Numbered from the stretch's first letter, positions 28,975 to 38,528 are shown. The stretch: 64,000 bases of DNA from Roseiarcus sp963770275 (GCA_963770275.1 CAVYPD010000023.1:62001-126000); one strand, 5' to 3'. The notes: a model not told the origin generated them from the letters alone. Numbers and translations are program-made.

Positions 28975-29442
28975 AATCGGGGTTTTTCAATGGGTTACGA
29001 GCAAATTGGAATAAAAAAATTCCACACTTCTATCTGAGGTTGCAAGCTGACGGTGCGAACCGCTTTCGCCTCAGAAACGGCCCCTTCGCTACCGTCGTTC
29101 CATTTAAGCCGACGGGGCCCCGTTCAGTGATCGAGTTCGCCATCACTCACAATGATAGTGGATACTTCTGTTTTGCGCAAGAAAATGTCGATGTTCGCGG
29201 ATTGCTGAACCTGCCGGCGAATGAGTGCTAGCGGGTCGCGTCGTCGCCGCGATAGGTCTGCCCGAATCGGCAACGCTTGACCGCGCTCGACGCTAAGCCA
29301 AAGTTCGTTGCAGGTTTTGGGCATTGCAGCCTCTCGAACCGCCGTGTTCGGGGGTTGCGAGAGGCCGCTCTTGAGGATGAATTTCGAATGAAGATCAAAC
29401 GTTTATAAAGCGCATCGTGCGGGATGCGAACCTTTTACTAGT
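28975..29442. other. Intergenic region with one small possible gene
   Basis: A/T-richer than its surroundings. It contains a hairpin TGGAAT/ATTCCA (29007-29024) around six A, and one doubtful small minus-strand gene at 29124-29324, listed separately. Nothing else is supported. Confidence 0.4.
29124..29324 (-). CDS. Possible small protein of unknown function
   Basis: 66 residues from an ATG with GAGAGG five to six bases upstream. The composition is protein-like: an amphipathic start (MPKTCNELWLSVERG), an arginine cluster (SRRRRDP), then QQSANIDIFLRKTEVSTII. A plus-strand frame overlaps it (29040-29231) and is less convincing. No family recognised. Confidence 0.28.
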   Translation of the reverse strand: MPKTCNELWLSVERGQALPIRADLSRRRRDPLALIRRQVQQSANIDIFLRKTEVSTIIVSDGELDH

Positions 29443-29914
29443 TTATTTCGTTGGCTCCGCCGTGTCCTTTACCGTCGCCCAATTTTTGTCAGCGCGGCTG
29501 ATGTTTTCAGCTTCATTCTTGCGCCACTCGTTTGTCCAGTATTTCGTATGATTCACATACAGTTTGCCGTTGACGATTGTGAAAGCCTCAGGATCGACTG
29601 TATCCTTGTGGCCGCTCTCGTATGAGACGCCCATGGCGCAATGGCCATCATATTGAGCCGCATATTTTTCTGGATTCGCGAGGAAGAGATCGAGATCCTG
29701 TTTGTTAGCGAATTGCCAGCGCGCGTCATGCCAGACGGTCTGATAGTCAAGACTACCAGGAACTGCCTTTCCGACAGTAAAATAAGCAACGGTGTCATAA
29801 CCGCCAATCGCCAATCGCGGCATTCCGTCCATGCTTGGCGCCGTGTCGGCAAAGGCAGGTAAAGCGAACATCGTCGAGTGCCAATGCAGTAAGTATCTTG
29901 TTGGTCGCGCGCAT
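29443..29914 (-). CDS. Exported YHS-domain protein (frameshifted)
   Basis: About 157 residues. A YHS domain (GGYDTVAYFTVGKAVPGS, then FANKQDLDLFLANPEKYAAQYDGHCA) probably binds a metal ion. The ATG at 29914 behind AGGGAG starts a signal peptide, but a one-base shift near 29880 separates MRATNKILTALAL from TMFALPAFADTAPS. Exported YHS proteins often accompany copper or oxidative stress genes; no such neighbour is present. Confidence 0.75.
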
Positions 29915-30171
29915 TTTTTTCGCTCCCTGAAATCGTTAGATGCATGCGAAGCTACCATGCTCGGCGAAAGTGCGCATCACCCAAACGGGTGAGATCGAAT
30001 TCAGCCGATTGGGCTGCGGCGAACCCGGAGATCACATGCGATCGTCCCGCGCCGAACTGACGTCGTTCGTAGACGTCGCTACGAGACGGTTTGGGTCAAT
30101 CGCCACGACTGAGCGGCTCTATCTCCCCCCCGACCGAAGTGCTAGGTTCGCTCCTGCGCGGAGCAGCCGCC

Positions 30172-31284
30172 ATGCCTCTGACTGAACGAACCGAGCGCGC
30201 CCTTGAGGCTTGCTATGACGCCATCCTGGCACCGTCACGGTGGAATTCGGCTCTACAATTGCTCGCGGAATCGCTCGGCGGAGTCAGTTGCACATTTTAT
30301 GAACATGACCGGAGACTCGCCAGCGCCGCTGCCAATCTCTGCTGAACACGAGGCGTTTCACGATCTCTGGGCACGCAACCAAGCCCACGCTCCGGACCCG
30401 CACGTCGGACCGTACCTTCAAAAATGTACGTACTTCATAAGGGCGGGTTACGCTTCAGCCATCGAACATCAATTCTCCACGGAGGAGGAACGCAAGACGT
30501 TGCCTTATTTCCAAGAAACGGCGCGGCCAGGAAAACGTGAATGGCTTGGGTTGACCTATTTCTCGGTCGAAGGCAGTGACTGGTGTTTGCCGCTATACCG
30601 TGGAGACGACCGGGGCCCGTTCACCCCGACGGACGCGAGACGCCTCGCCAAAGTCGCGCCTTATCTGGCGAAAATCGTCAGCCTAGCCCGAAAGTTTGCG
30701 GCGTTCGACGCCGCGTCGAAACTCGCGGCGCTGGAGCAAGTCAGTTCCGCCGCCATCGTCATCGACGCAACGGGCCGCGCAAGGCAAATGAACGCACCTG
30801 CGCAAGATCTGCTGGGCGCGACTTCAACCTCGTCCAGGGTCGTCCGGCGGCCCACGATCCCGCCAGCGATCGCCGATTGCAGCAGCTGGTTTCGTTTGCT
30901 TTGCATGCGGAACGCGGCAGCGCTCAGGCCTTCGCGCCGATCGTCGTCGATCGGGATGAAGCGCCTTGGCTTCTGGTTGAGGCGATGCCCGTCACGGCGT
31001 TCGGCAGCGATTTGTTCAGTCCCGGTCGCGTGATCCTTCTGTTGACCGATCTGAGGTCGCCGCTGCGGCCGGAAGCAACGCAATTGTGCGCCGCATTTGG
31101 CCTGACGGTCGCGGAGGCGAAACTGGCCGCGAAACTGGCTTCGGGCTCCGGAATCGATGGCGCGGCGGCTTCGCTAGGCGTGAGCCGTGAGACGGCTCGC
31201 ACCCAGCTCAAAGCTGTGTTTGGCAAAACGAACACCTGTCGCCAAGCCGAACTCGCCGCGTTGGTGGCCCGTCTCCGCCACTAG
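30172..31284 (+). CDS. LuxR-type transcriptional regulator (frameshifted)
   Basis: About 370 residues after two frame changes (near 30320 and 30825). The N-terminus MPLTERTERALEACYDAIL and the central PAS-like region (SSAAIVIDATGRARQMN) lead to a C-terminal helix-turn-helix (FGLTVAEAKLAAKLASG, then SLGVSRETARTQLKAVFGKT). The sensed signal is unknown. It stands 190 bases before a PEP-CTERM protein gene on the same strand and could control it. Confidence 0.72.
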
Positions 31285-31474
31285 GTCTGACAAGAAACCT
31301 TCGATCCGCGTCGCCCTTGCGTCAGCTCAGTCAAACGTGAATGATAGGCGGCCGGTCGGCGGACCGCCGCGGCGCCAAACAACCGCGCCACTTGCTCCGC
31401 GGGCACGAGCCGCTAAACGGCGCTGTCACTGCGCCAATTCGTTTCAATTGATCATTAAACAAGGGGGAAAATCA

Positions 31475-32044
31475 ATGCGCGCGCTTGCTTTCGCAATTTT
31501 GACCGCCGGAATTCTGGCGACAGTGTCCGCCCCGGCCTCGGCTGCTCAACTCGTCGAGAATTTCACCATCGGCGTGTCCGGCGACGCGGACCAGCATTTT
31601 CTGAGCTCGCCGTTCGACTTGTTCGATCCTTCGCTCGGAACGTTGACGGGCGTGAGCGAGTCGGTGAGCGGATCGCTCACCTGGGATTTTGGCGACACTG
31701 GGCAAACGCTCTTGCTTGTGCTGGCGAAGACGGGCGCGAGCCAGTTTTTCTTCAGCTCAGGCGCGGGAGGTTCTCAAGGCATCGACGTCAGCCTGACCGG
31801 GGCCGGTGGTTTTCAAGACCCGTTGTTCATCGGGCTCGGAACGACCCAAGAAAGCCTCACCGTGGCGCAGAGCCCCGAAATAGGGACGCTCTCGGGTGAC
31901 AGTCTCACCGGCCAGGTGACCTATATGTACACGCCCGCGGCGGTTCCTGAACCCTCGACCTGGGCAATGATGGTGGTGGGCTTCGTCGGCCTTGGCTACG
32001 CCCTCGTCAGACGCACGCCCGCGCGCCGCTCCGTCCCGGCATAG
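31475..32044 (+). CDS. PEP-CTERM (PEPxxWAMM) protein, paralogue of the gene at 37935
   Basis: 189 residues. The signal peptide ends SAPASA; the mature start AAQLVENF and the later SSPFDLFDPSLGTL and SGSLTWD segments closely match the protein at 37935-38528 (TPFDLFDPSMGTL). The C-terminus is PEPSTWAMMVVGFVGLGY plus a helix and RR tail, an exosortase sorting signal. A clear AAGGGGGAAA ribosome site precedes the ATG. Surface or matrix role inferred. Confidence 0.82.
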   Translation: MRALAFAILTAGILATVSAPASAAQLVENFTIGVSGDADQHFLSSPFDLFDPSLGTLTGVSESVSGSLTWDFGDTGQTLLLVLAKTGASQFFFSSGAGGSQGIDVSLTGAGGFQDPLFIGLGTTQESLTVAQSPEIGTLSGDSLTGQVTYMYTPAAVPEPSTWAMMVVGFVGLGYALVRRTPARRSVPA

Positions 32045-32209
32045 GCGCCGAAATCGAGGCGCCGACTTCCGGGCTTCGGGCGAGGTCAAGGATATCGCGC
32101 GAGGATCGGGCGAGCCTCCGCACGAGCGGGTCAGGGCTTCAGGAGATCAGAACGGGCGAAGCTCCCTGAGGCTGCGCCGAGCCGTAGGATCGGACTCTCT
32201 ATGGCCGCA

Positions 32210-32910
32210 GTTCCCGGCCATGTCTGCGTTCGAGACCATGCAGACGCGGCTCAAGCGTTTCGTGGGAGAGCGCACTCATATGCTCGCCGCGATCGCACAC
32301 GATCTCCGCACGCCACTCACGCGGCTCAGGCTTCAGGCCGAGTTCATTGGCGATCGGCGAGTTGCGCGAAGACATGCTCGCCAACATCGATGCGATGCGA
32401 GACATGCTGACGGAGACGCTGAGCTTCGCGGAAGGCGATGCAAGCACCGATGCGTCGGCCTCGTTCGACCTCGCATCCATCCTCATAAGCCTTTGCGACG
32501 AAGCCTCCGATGCGGGCGCGCAGGCAGAGTATGACGGGCCTAATCATGTGACGGCCTTCGCGAAGCGGACGGGGATCCCGCGGATGTTCTCGAATCTGAT
32601 CGACAATGCGGTGCGCTACGGCGGCGCGGCGCGCGTGTCGCTTCAGGGAGGATGCGACCGACTGGATCGTCGGTGTCGCGATGACGGGCCGGGGATACCT
32701 CCCAAATCCTTCGAGCAGGCTTTCGGACCGTTCCAGAGGCTCGAAATCCTCGCGCAACCGGGAGACCGGCGGCACGGGGCTCGGTCTATCGATCGCCCGC
32801 GACATTGTGCTTGCGCATCGCGGGCAGATTTCGCTCGCCAACGCGTCCCCCGTTCGGGCGGACTTGTCGTCAGCGTTCTCTTGCCAAAAGCCCTCGCGGC
32901 CGCGAGCTAG
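32210..32910 (+). pseudogene. Sensor histidine kinase, C-terminal remnant (frameshifted)
   Basis: Recognisable parts in order: FETMQTRLKRFVGERTHMLA, the phosphoacceptor box AIAHDLRTPLTRLRLQAEF, a dimerisation helix (DMLTETLSFAEGD), the N box (FSNLIDNAVRYGG), DDGPGIP, and GTGLGLSIARDIVLAHRG. They occupy different frames, so at least four shifts exist. No membrane or sensor domain and no response regulator gene lie upstream, where EnvZ-like kinases would have them. Probably a decayed gene, perhaps made worse by sequence error. Confidence 0.75.
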
Positions 32911-33050
32911 GGCGACTTCCCATGCGTCGGCGTGCCCTCCAACTCGATTGGCGTCAGCGAACGCCCGCATTTGTTGAAGCCTTCTTCAGGGTTTCGAAAT
33001 CGGGGCGGACTAGAACAAGTGCAGGTTGGACTTTAGGCAAGGACCATTCG

Positions 33051-33488
33051 ATGCGCAACTTCGTCTTCACTTCCCTTCTTTTCGGATTGATCGCCGTGAC
33101 GGGCGCGGCGAGCGCTCAAGCGGCGGACCGGGTCTCCGTGCCCGTCTCAGGGCTTCGCAGCGACGACGGCGTCGTGCGCTGCGGGCTTTATCCGGGGCCC
33201 GAGGCCTTCCCCAAAGCCGGACAGGAAAGCCGGGGGGTCATCGCCAAGATCAAAGGGGGGCAGGCGACCTGCGTCTTCAATGGCCTCAAGCCAGGAACAT
33301 ATGCGGTTGCGGCGTTCCACGCCGAGAACAACGAGACTCAAATGCAGTACGGCATGTTCGGCAAGCCGAAGGAAGGTTATCGATTCTCCCGCAATCCGCC
33401 CGCACGCATGGGTGCGCCCGCCTTCGCCTCAGCCGCCTTTGACTATTCGGGCGGAACCCAGTCGGTCCCGATCAGGCTTACGTACTGA
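33051..33488 (+). CDS. DUF2141 exported protein
   Basis: 145 residues with a signal peptide (ends SAQAA) and a single domain matching the DUF2141 pattern: VSGLRSDDGVVRCGLYPGPEAFP, FNGLKPGTYAVAAFHAENN, GKPKEGYRFSRNP. Periplasmic or secreted beta-sandwich; function unknown. AAGGA precedes the ATG. Confidence 0.83.
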   Translation: MRNFVFTSLLFGLIAVTGAASAQAADRVSVPVSGLRSDDGVVRCGLYPGPEAFPKAGQESRGVIAKIKGGQATCVFNGLKPGTYAVAAFHAENNETQMQYGMFGKPKEGYRFSRNPPARMGAPAFASAAFDYSGGTQSVPIRLTY

Positions 33489-33636
33489 ACTGGCCTGCCG
33501 CTCCATCATTCTCGCATATGAGCATCGCGGGGCGGAGGTTTCGCGTCGGCGCAGTCTCCGCCCTTCGCAATTCGTTAGCCATATTTGCAAACTTTTAAGC
33601 CTCCGGCCCGTACCTTGGGCGCGAGAGGGAATTCCG

Positions 33637-34356
33637 ATGCGCCGCATATTCACCGCTGGTTTGTCGCTGCTTGCGCTCGGGGGCGCCGCGGCCGCAGCCG
33701 ACTTGCCGCCGGCGCCGCAACTGCCGCCCCTTGAAGCCCAGCCGGTCTGGACGGGCTTTTACGCCGGGCTCAATGTCGGCGGCGCTTTCGGCTCGAGCCG
33801 CAACGCCTTCAGCATCGCAGGATTTGGGCTTCCGACCTTCAGCACGCCGCTTCAGGGCGTCGTCGGGGGCGGCGAGGTCGGTTACAACTGGCAGACTGGG
33901 CCCTGGGTGCTCGGGCTCGAAGCGAACTTCGAGGGGAGCGGGCTCAGCGGCAGCCGCAATGCGCCGTGCCTTCCGCCCCTGTGCGGCGGCGCGCTGGCGG
34001 CAAGCTACGCGCAGAAACTGCCCTGGTTCGGAACGCTGCGGCCAAGGGTCGGCTATGCGCTCGGGAACTGGCTCTTTTACGCCACGGGCGGCGGCGCCCT
34101 CGGCCAAGTCGACACGAACGCGACTGCGGCTGTCGGCTCATTCGTCGCCGCCGACAATCGCAGCCAGACGAGAGGCGGCTGGACACTTGGCGGCGGCGTC
34201 GAAGTCGAACTCGTGGCCGGCTGGAGCGCGAAAATCGAATATCTTTATGTCGATCTGGGCAGCCGCACGACGACGTTTCTCTTGAACCCGCCGATCTCGA
34301 ACGCGTCGCGATTCACCGCCAATGTGATCACCGCCGGCGTAAACTACCATTTCTGA
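33637..34356 (+). CDS. Outer membrane beta-barrel protein (Omp25/OmpW-like porin family)
   Basis: 239 residues. Signal peptide ends AAAA; ADLPPAPQ then WTGFYAGLNVGGAFG opens an 8-stranded barrel with alternating hydrophobic strands, YNWQTGPWVLGLEANFEGS, and the terminal aromatic GVNYHF recognised by the BAM machinery. This is the common small surface protein of Hyphomicrobiales. GAGAGGGA precedes the ATG. Confidence 0.88.
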   Translation: MRRIFTAGLSLLALGGAAAAADLPPAPQLPPLEAQPVWTGFYAGLNVGGAFGSSRNAFSIAGFGLPTFSTPLQGVVGGGEVGYNWQTGPWVLGLEANFEGSGLSGSRNAPCLPPLCGGALAASYAQKLPWFGTLRPRVGYALGNWLFYATGGGALGQVDTNATAAVGSFVAADNRSQTRGGWTLGGGVEVELVAGWSAKIEYLYVDLGSRTTTFLLNPPISNASRFTANVITAGVNYHF

Positions 34357-34386
34357 CCCAATCGGCGCAGGGCGCAAAGTTCGTGC

Positions 34387-34737
34387 TCAGCTCGGCGGCT
34401 TGCCGCGGGCGTCGACATAGACCCAGGCTTCGAGACCTGAGGCGAGCGGCGCCTTGACCCGCACGTAGGCCGCGACCTCGTATTCGTCGGCATGCGTAAG
34501 TTCGGCGTCCGAGATCTCGAACACCATGCCTGGCACGCGATCCTCGTTCACGCCCGTGAAAGCGACGATCGGGTGATGCGTCTTGCCGCTCGTGCGCACG
34601 ACTTCGGGATCGTCGATCGCAACCATGGACTGCCGGTAGCCGACGAGCGCATCGCTGACGCCTGTAAGGCGGCGGCCGAAAGTCGCGAGCTGCACGTCCT
34701 CCTGTTGCAAGGTTCCGTAAGAGAAAAGCTTCGGCAT
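34387..34737 (-). CDS. Gamma-glutamylcyclotransferase-like (AIG2/GGCT fold) protein
   Basis: 116 residues with the family opening LFSYGTLQQEDVQ (YGTL phosphate-loop equivalent) and the acidic-residue segment ADEYEVAAYVR. It may act on gamma-glutamyl or related amine linkages; the substrate is unknown. Start at 34737 chosen because the fold begins immediately after MPKLF. Confidence 0.85.
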   Translation of the reverse strand: MPKLFSYGTLQQEDVQLATFGRRLTGVSDALVGYRQSMVAIDDPEVVRTSGKTHHPIVAFTGVNEDRVPGMVFEISDAELTHADEYEVAAYVRVKAPLASGLEAWVYVDARGKPPS

Positions 34738-34760
34738 GCGTGTCCCGCACCTTTCCGCAT

Positions 34761-35045
34761 TCACGGACATTCGGGAAGTGCGAGCAGGCTGTCGGGCTGG
34801 TCTGCGTCCATTTCCGTCTTCAAGAATTCGCGGGTCTGACCGTTTTTTGCGATCACCACCCGCGCGTTCCGCCCGTTGCAGGTCGTCCAGAATGTCCATC
34901 GGCCATCTTTGATCGCTGCAATCGCCTCGTTCTCAGACATTTTCCATCGAGAGCCGTCGGCATTGATCCCGCCGACGTGATGAATTCGGTCGTCCGCGCT
35001 GGTTCGGTCGGTTTTGTTGATACAATGGATTCGAACCTCGCGCAT
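34761..35045 (-). CDS. DUF3892 domain-containing protein
   Basis: 94 residues matching the small DUF3892 family over its length: IHCINKTDR, RIHHVGGINADGSRWKMSENEA, NGRNARVVIA, and the C-terminal DSLLALPECP. Function unknown. It precedes the cyclotransferase-like gene by 23 bases on the same strand. Confidence 0.8.
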   Translation of the reverse strand: MREVRIHCINKTDRTSADDRIHHVGGINADGSRWKMSENEAIAAIKDGRWTFWTTCNGRNARVVIAKNGQTREFLKTEMDADQPDSLLALPECP

Positions 35046-35123
35046 GGACCGGGAGAGCGCCTCTTCAAGAGCTGATTCAAAAAGAGGTCTGTTCTCGGCT
35101 TTGAGTGATGGAGCGCCGCAAGG

Positions 35124-35528
35124 TCATTTCGCTTTCGTCCTGCCCAGAGCTGGGCGCGATACGCCAAGTGCGCCGAGCGGATGAGGCTTGCGCGTGACCC
35201 AGCGATGGAAGCCCGCTCCAAGCAAAACGATGCAGATCGTCCCGACCAGCACGGGCGCAAAAAGGAACGGCCAGGATGCGCTGGCGAAAATCACCAGGAT
35301 CGGATCGTCGCCTGCTGGCGGATGAACCGTTCCGGTCAGCAACCTGGCGGCGATGGCTAGGCCAACGCCCAAGGCAAAGGCCAATGGCGTCTGCCCCAAC
35401 AGGCAAAACACGGATAGTCCGGCGGCCGTCGAGATCAGGTGGCCGCCGATGACATTTCGCGGCTGCGCGAGAGGGCTCTGCGGTATCGCGAAAACGAACA
35501 CACAACTTGCTCCGAATGGAGCGATCAA
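35124..35528 (-). pseudogene. HPP-family membrane protein, N-terminally truncated
   Basis: The remaining ~134 residues carry the HPP family core: IAPFGASCVFVFAIP, SPLAQPRNVIGGHL, TVHPPAGDDP and hydrophobic helices. The family normally has one more helix (about 35-50 residues) before IAPFGAS. Here that part is replaced abruptly by formate dehydrogenase sequence at about 35530-35546. A TTG at 35528 could start a shortened protein. The full family is linked to nitrite transport in plastids; the bacterial role is unclear. Confidence 0.75.
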
Positions 35529-35545
35529 TACGTTCGCGCTGATAC

Positions 35546-35947
35546 CGAGAGACCGATACGGCCGGCCGCAACGGTTCCGACATGCATACCCTCAACGTCA
35601 TAGGAACGCGTGACGCAGTCCGCGATGTTCCAACCGCCCTTCATTACCCATTCGTAGGACGGGATGTAATTGCGGACGAGGCCGAGGATCATCATGACGA
35701 CGTGCTCGGACACGCTGATGGAGTTGCTGTAAGTGGCCTCAGCGACCGTAACCTTGTGGTCAATCGCCGCCTGCAGGTCGACGTGGTCCGAGCAGCGCGC
35801 CCGGCTTGAAATCGATCGATTTCGGCGTCGGCAACGTTTGTCCGCCCGGATAATGATCGATCTTCGGGAGGCCATCGCGCGGATAGGACTTGGGATAGCC
35901 GTCGACCGGTCGTCAAAAAGAACGCAGATCACCTTCGCCACGCCCAT
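35546..35947 (-). pseudogene. NAD-dependent formate dehydrogenase relic with two deletions
   Basis: Reads VAKVICVLFDD, then (one base shift) PVDGYPKSYPRDGLPKID and SIDFKPGALLG, then jumps to SDHVDLQAAIDHKVTVAE and continues to MHVGTVAAGRIGLS. About 80 residues between GALLG and GSDHVD are missing, and everything after GRIGL, including most of the NAD domain and the catalytic His, is gone. The intact enzyme (~400 residues) oxidises formate in methylotrophs. The sequence left is well conserved, so the loss is recent. Confidence 0.85.
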
Positions 35948-36023
35948 GATGGGTCAAAGCCACAGCCGCAGAGATTTCCTTAGCGCACTGCGCCCTTTGG
36001 TCGCCCCACGTAGCCGCTGCAAG

Positions 36024-36045
36024 CGTTATACAAACAAATATATCG
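36024..36045 (+). promoter_or_regulatory. ModE-like palindrome upstream of mosBA
   Basis: CGTTATA (36024-36030), eight bases, then TATATCG (36039-36045). The arms match in six of seven positions and resemble the CGNTATA...TATANCG half-sites of the molybdate regulator ModE, though the gap is two bases shorter than in the E. coli site. Its place about 130 bases before a molybdenum storage operon makes Mo control plausible. Confidence 0.45.
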
Positions 36046-36175
36046 ACCTAAATGAAACGAAGATGGCGCGGGAGGCGCGACGGAAGCCGCTGGCTGTCCG
36101 GCGCGCGATCTTCCCGTAACCTTGCAGCCCGCGTCCGAGGGGTGCATGGCTTTATGCGGCTAGAGGGAGGATCCC

Positions 36176-36988
36176 ATGACCAGCACCGTGTCCGAGCTTG
36201 AGACGCTCCTGATGGAGCGATCGCTCAGCGATCCCGAGTTGCAAGCGAAGGCGGACGGGGCGACGGACTTTCGTATCCTGCCGGATGCAAACGTGATCAA
36301 GATTGGCGGGCAGAGCGTCATCGACCGCGGCCGCGCGGCTGTCTATCCGCTGGTCGATGAGATCGTCGCAGCGCGCAAGACGCACAAAATGCTGATCGGG
36401 ACTGGCGCGGGCACACGCGCGCGCCACCTCTACTCGATCGCGGCTGGCTTGAGCCTGCCCGCCGGCGTGCTGTCGCAGCTCGGGAGTTCGGTCGCCGATC
36501 AAAACGCGGAGATGCTCGGCCAGCTCATGGCGAAGCACGGCATCTCGTACGTGAGCGGGGCCGGCCTCTCTACCGTGCCGCTGTATCTCACCGAGGTGAA
36601 TGCGGTCGTCTTCAGCGGCATGCCGCCCTATGGCCTATGGACACGGCCCGCGCCCGAGGGCGTGATCCCGCCTTATCGCACCGACGCTGGATGCTTCCTC
36701 GTCGCCGAGCAGTTCGGCTGCAAGGCGATGATCTACGTCAAGGACGAGGATGGCCTCTACACGGCGAACCCGAAGACATCGAAGAATGCAAAACTCATCC
36801 CGAAGATCACGGTCGACGAGATGAAAGCGGAGGGGCTGCACGACTCGATCCTCGAGTTCCCGATGCTCGATCTTCTCAAGGCGGCGCGTCACATCCACGA
36901 GGTGCAGGTTGTGAATGGCCTCGTCCCGGGCAACCTGACCCGCGCGCTCGCCGGCGAGCATGTGGGCACCATCATCACCGCGAAGTGA
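36176..36988 (+). CDS. mosB: Molybdenum storage protein, beta subunit
   Basis: 270 residues, the length of Azotobacter MosB and very similar throughout. Amino-acid-kinase fold related to UMP kinase: VIKIGGQSVIDRG, LIGTGAGTRARHLYSIAAGL, SSVADQNAEMLGQL, VIPPYRTDAGCFLVAEQFG, EDGLYTANPKTSKNA. With MosA it forms an alpha3-beta3 cage that packs polyoxomolybdate or tungstate clusters using ATP. GGAGG lies six bases before the ATG. First gene of mosBA, 10 bases from mosA. Confidence 0.96.
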   Translation: MTSTVSELETLLMERSLSDPELQAKADGATDFRILPDANVIKIGGQSVIDRGRAAVYPLVDEIVAARKTHKMLIGTGAGTRARHLYSIAAGLSLPAGVLSQLGSSVADQNAEMLGQLMAKHGISYVSGAGLSTVPLYLTEVNAVVFSGMPPYGLWTRPAPEGVIPPYRTDAGCFLVAEQFGCKAMIYVKDEDGLYTANPKTSKNAKLIPKITVDEMKAEGLHDSILEFPMLDLLKAARHIHEVQVVNGLVPGNLTRALAGEHVGTIITAK

Positions 36989-36998
36989 GGCCAAGCCG

Positions 36999-37833
36999 AT
37001 GACCGAACCCGCCAGCACGGCCAAGCACGTCGCCTCGCCGCTCGCGCGCCAGACGCTCCTCGACTCCAACCTGACCCGCCCTATCGCAGGCGGGCGTCCC
37101 ATCAGGCTCCTACCCTGGGTGCAGGTTGTGAAGATCGGCGGCCGCTCAATCATGGACCGCGGCGCGGACGCCATCCTCCCGATTGTGGACGAACTCCGGA
37201 AGCTGATGCAGGAGCACCGTCTCCTCATTTTGACGGGCGCCGGGATCCGCGCGCGCCACCTTTATAGCGTCGCTCTTGATCTCGGCCTTCCGGTCGGGTC
37301 TCTCGCGCCGCTGGCCGCGAGCGAAGCCGGTCAGAATGGCCACATCCTTGCCGCGCTGCTCGCGCCGGAAGGCGTGTCCTACATCGAGCATGGCACGATC
37401 GCGAACCAGCTTGCGATTCACCTCTCCGCCGCCCGCGCGGTCGTGGGCAGCGCTTTTCCTCCCTATCACCATCACGAGTTCCCGGGCTCGCGCTTGCCCC
37501 CTCATCGGGCTGACGCCGGCGCCTTTCTGCTCGCTGACGCGCTCGGCGCGGCGGGCCTCACCATCGTTGAAGACGTCGATGGCGTGTACGATTCCGATCC
37601 GAAGGGTCGCAGATGGAAAGAAGGCGAAGATGCTGCGCGAGTCGAGCGCGGCCGATCTCGCAAAGCATAAGGGATCGCTGCCGTTCGACCGCGCGCTTCT
37701 CGACATCATGGCGAATGCGCGTCACCTCGAGCGGGTGCAGATCGTGAACGGCCTCGTCCCCGGCCGGCTCACGGCCGCGCTGCGCGGCGAGCATGTCGGG
37801 ACAATCATCAAGACGGGCGCGAAGCCGGCCTGA
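36999..37833 (+). CDS. mosA: Molybdenum storage protein, alpha subunit (frameshifted)
   Basis: About 277 residues if one base shift near 37617 is corrected. N-terminal part: HVASPLARQTLLDSNLTRP, VQVVKIGGRSIMDRGADAI, FPPYHHHEFPGSRLPPHRAD (the His-rich cluster-binding loop), EDVDGVYDSDPKG. The C-terminal part in the next frame (AADLAKHKGSLPFDRALLD, then VQIVNGLVPGRLTAAL) matches the family end exactly. As assembled, the protein would lose its last ~70 residues, but the perfect continuation argues for a sequence error. Confidence 0.93.
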
Positions 37834-37934
37834 GCCCCCGCGCATCACGTGACGGTTGATGCGTGCAAGGATGATGAGAATTAGCAAGGAACCCGACTGT
37901 GAGACGTCCAGGGCGCAATAAGGGGAAAAATAGA

Positions 37935-38528
37935 ATGCGTGCAGCCGTTTTAGCGACTTTGGCCGCCGCCTTGGCGACCACGCCTCTTTCGGCCTCGGCA
38001 GCTCAGCTGGTTCAAGGTTTCAATGTCACGATCACGGCCGGTCCCTTAGAGCGGACCTTCAACAGCACTCCATTCGATCTGTTCGACCCGTCGATGGGGA
38101 CATTGCAAAGCGTTGCCGCATTTGTAAGCGGTTCGTTGCTCTGGGACACTGGCGACGCCGGCACATCGGAACTCACCATGGGCGACGATCTTATATCTGG
38201 CTTCGGCAATCTGCAGAATTTTGCCTCTCCTGAAGGCGGCGGTCAGTCAGTCATTCACGCCGATCTGAACGGCCCGGGAGACCCCGTGCTTTTCGAGGGG
38301 AAGGGAACTTCGCAGGAGGAGCTGGATTTTTTCCAAATTCCCGGCAGTGCGACCGCAACTATTTCAGACGCCACTTTCATCGGCACGGTTACGTATATCT
38401 ACACACCCGCCGCGACCTCGCCGGCGATCCCCGAGCCTTCGACTTGGGCTATGATGCTGCTTGGTTTCGCCGGGCTTGGGTATGCAGCGGTTCGACGGAA
38501 AGGCGTCGCTCGCTCGCGCTTCGCGTAA
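37935..38528 (+). CDS. PEP-CTERM (PEPxxWAMM) protein, paralogue of the gene at 31475
   Basis: 197 residues. Signal peptide ends SASA; mature start AQLVQGFNVTITAG. FNSTPFDLFDPSMGTLQSV, SGSLLWDTGD and YIYTPA match the gene at 31475-32044 closely. Sorting signal PEPSTWAMMLLGFAGLGY plus basic tail. The upstream AAGGGGAAAAATAG segment also resembles the paralogue. Predicted exosortase substrate at the surface. Confidence 0.83.
   Translation: MRAAVLATLAAALATTPLSASAAQLVQGFNVTITAGPLERTFNSTPFDLFDPSMGTLQSVAAFVSGSLLWDTGDAGTSELTMGDDLISGFGNLQNFASPEGGGQSVIHADLNGPGDPVLFEGKGTSQEELDFFQIPGSATATISDATFIGTVTYIYTPAATSPAIPEPSTWAMMLLGFAGLGYAAVRRKGVARSRFA

Noticed and set aside
35029..35040. Sequence resembling a tRNA T-loop (GATTCGAACC)
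   Set aside because: It lies within the first codons of the DUF3892 gene and no acceptor stem, anticodon arm or CCA end can be built around it. No tRNA or rRNA gene was found in the window.
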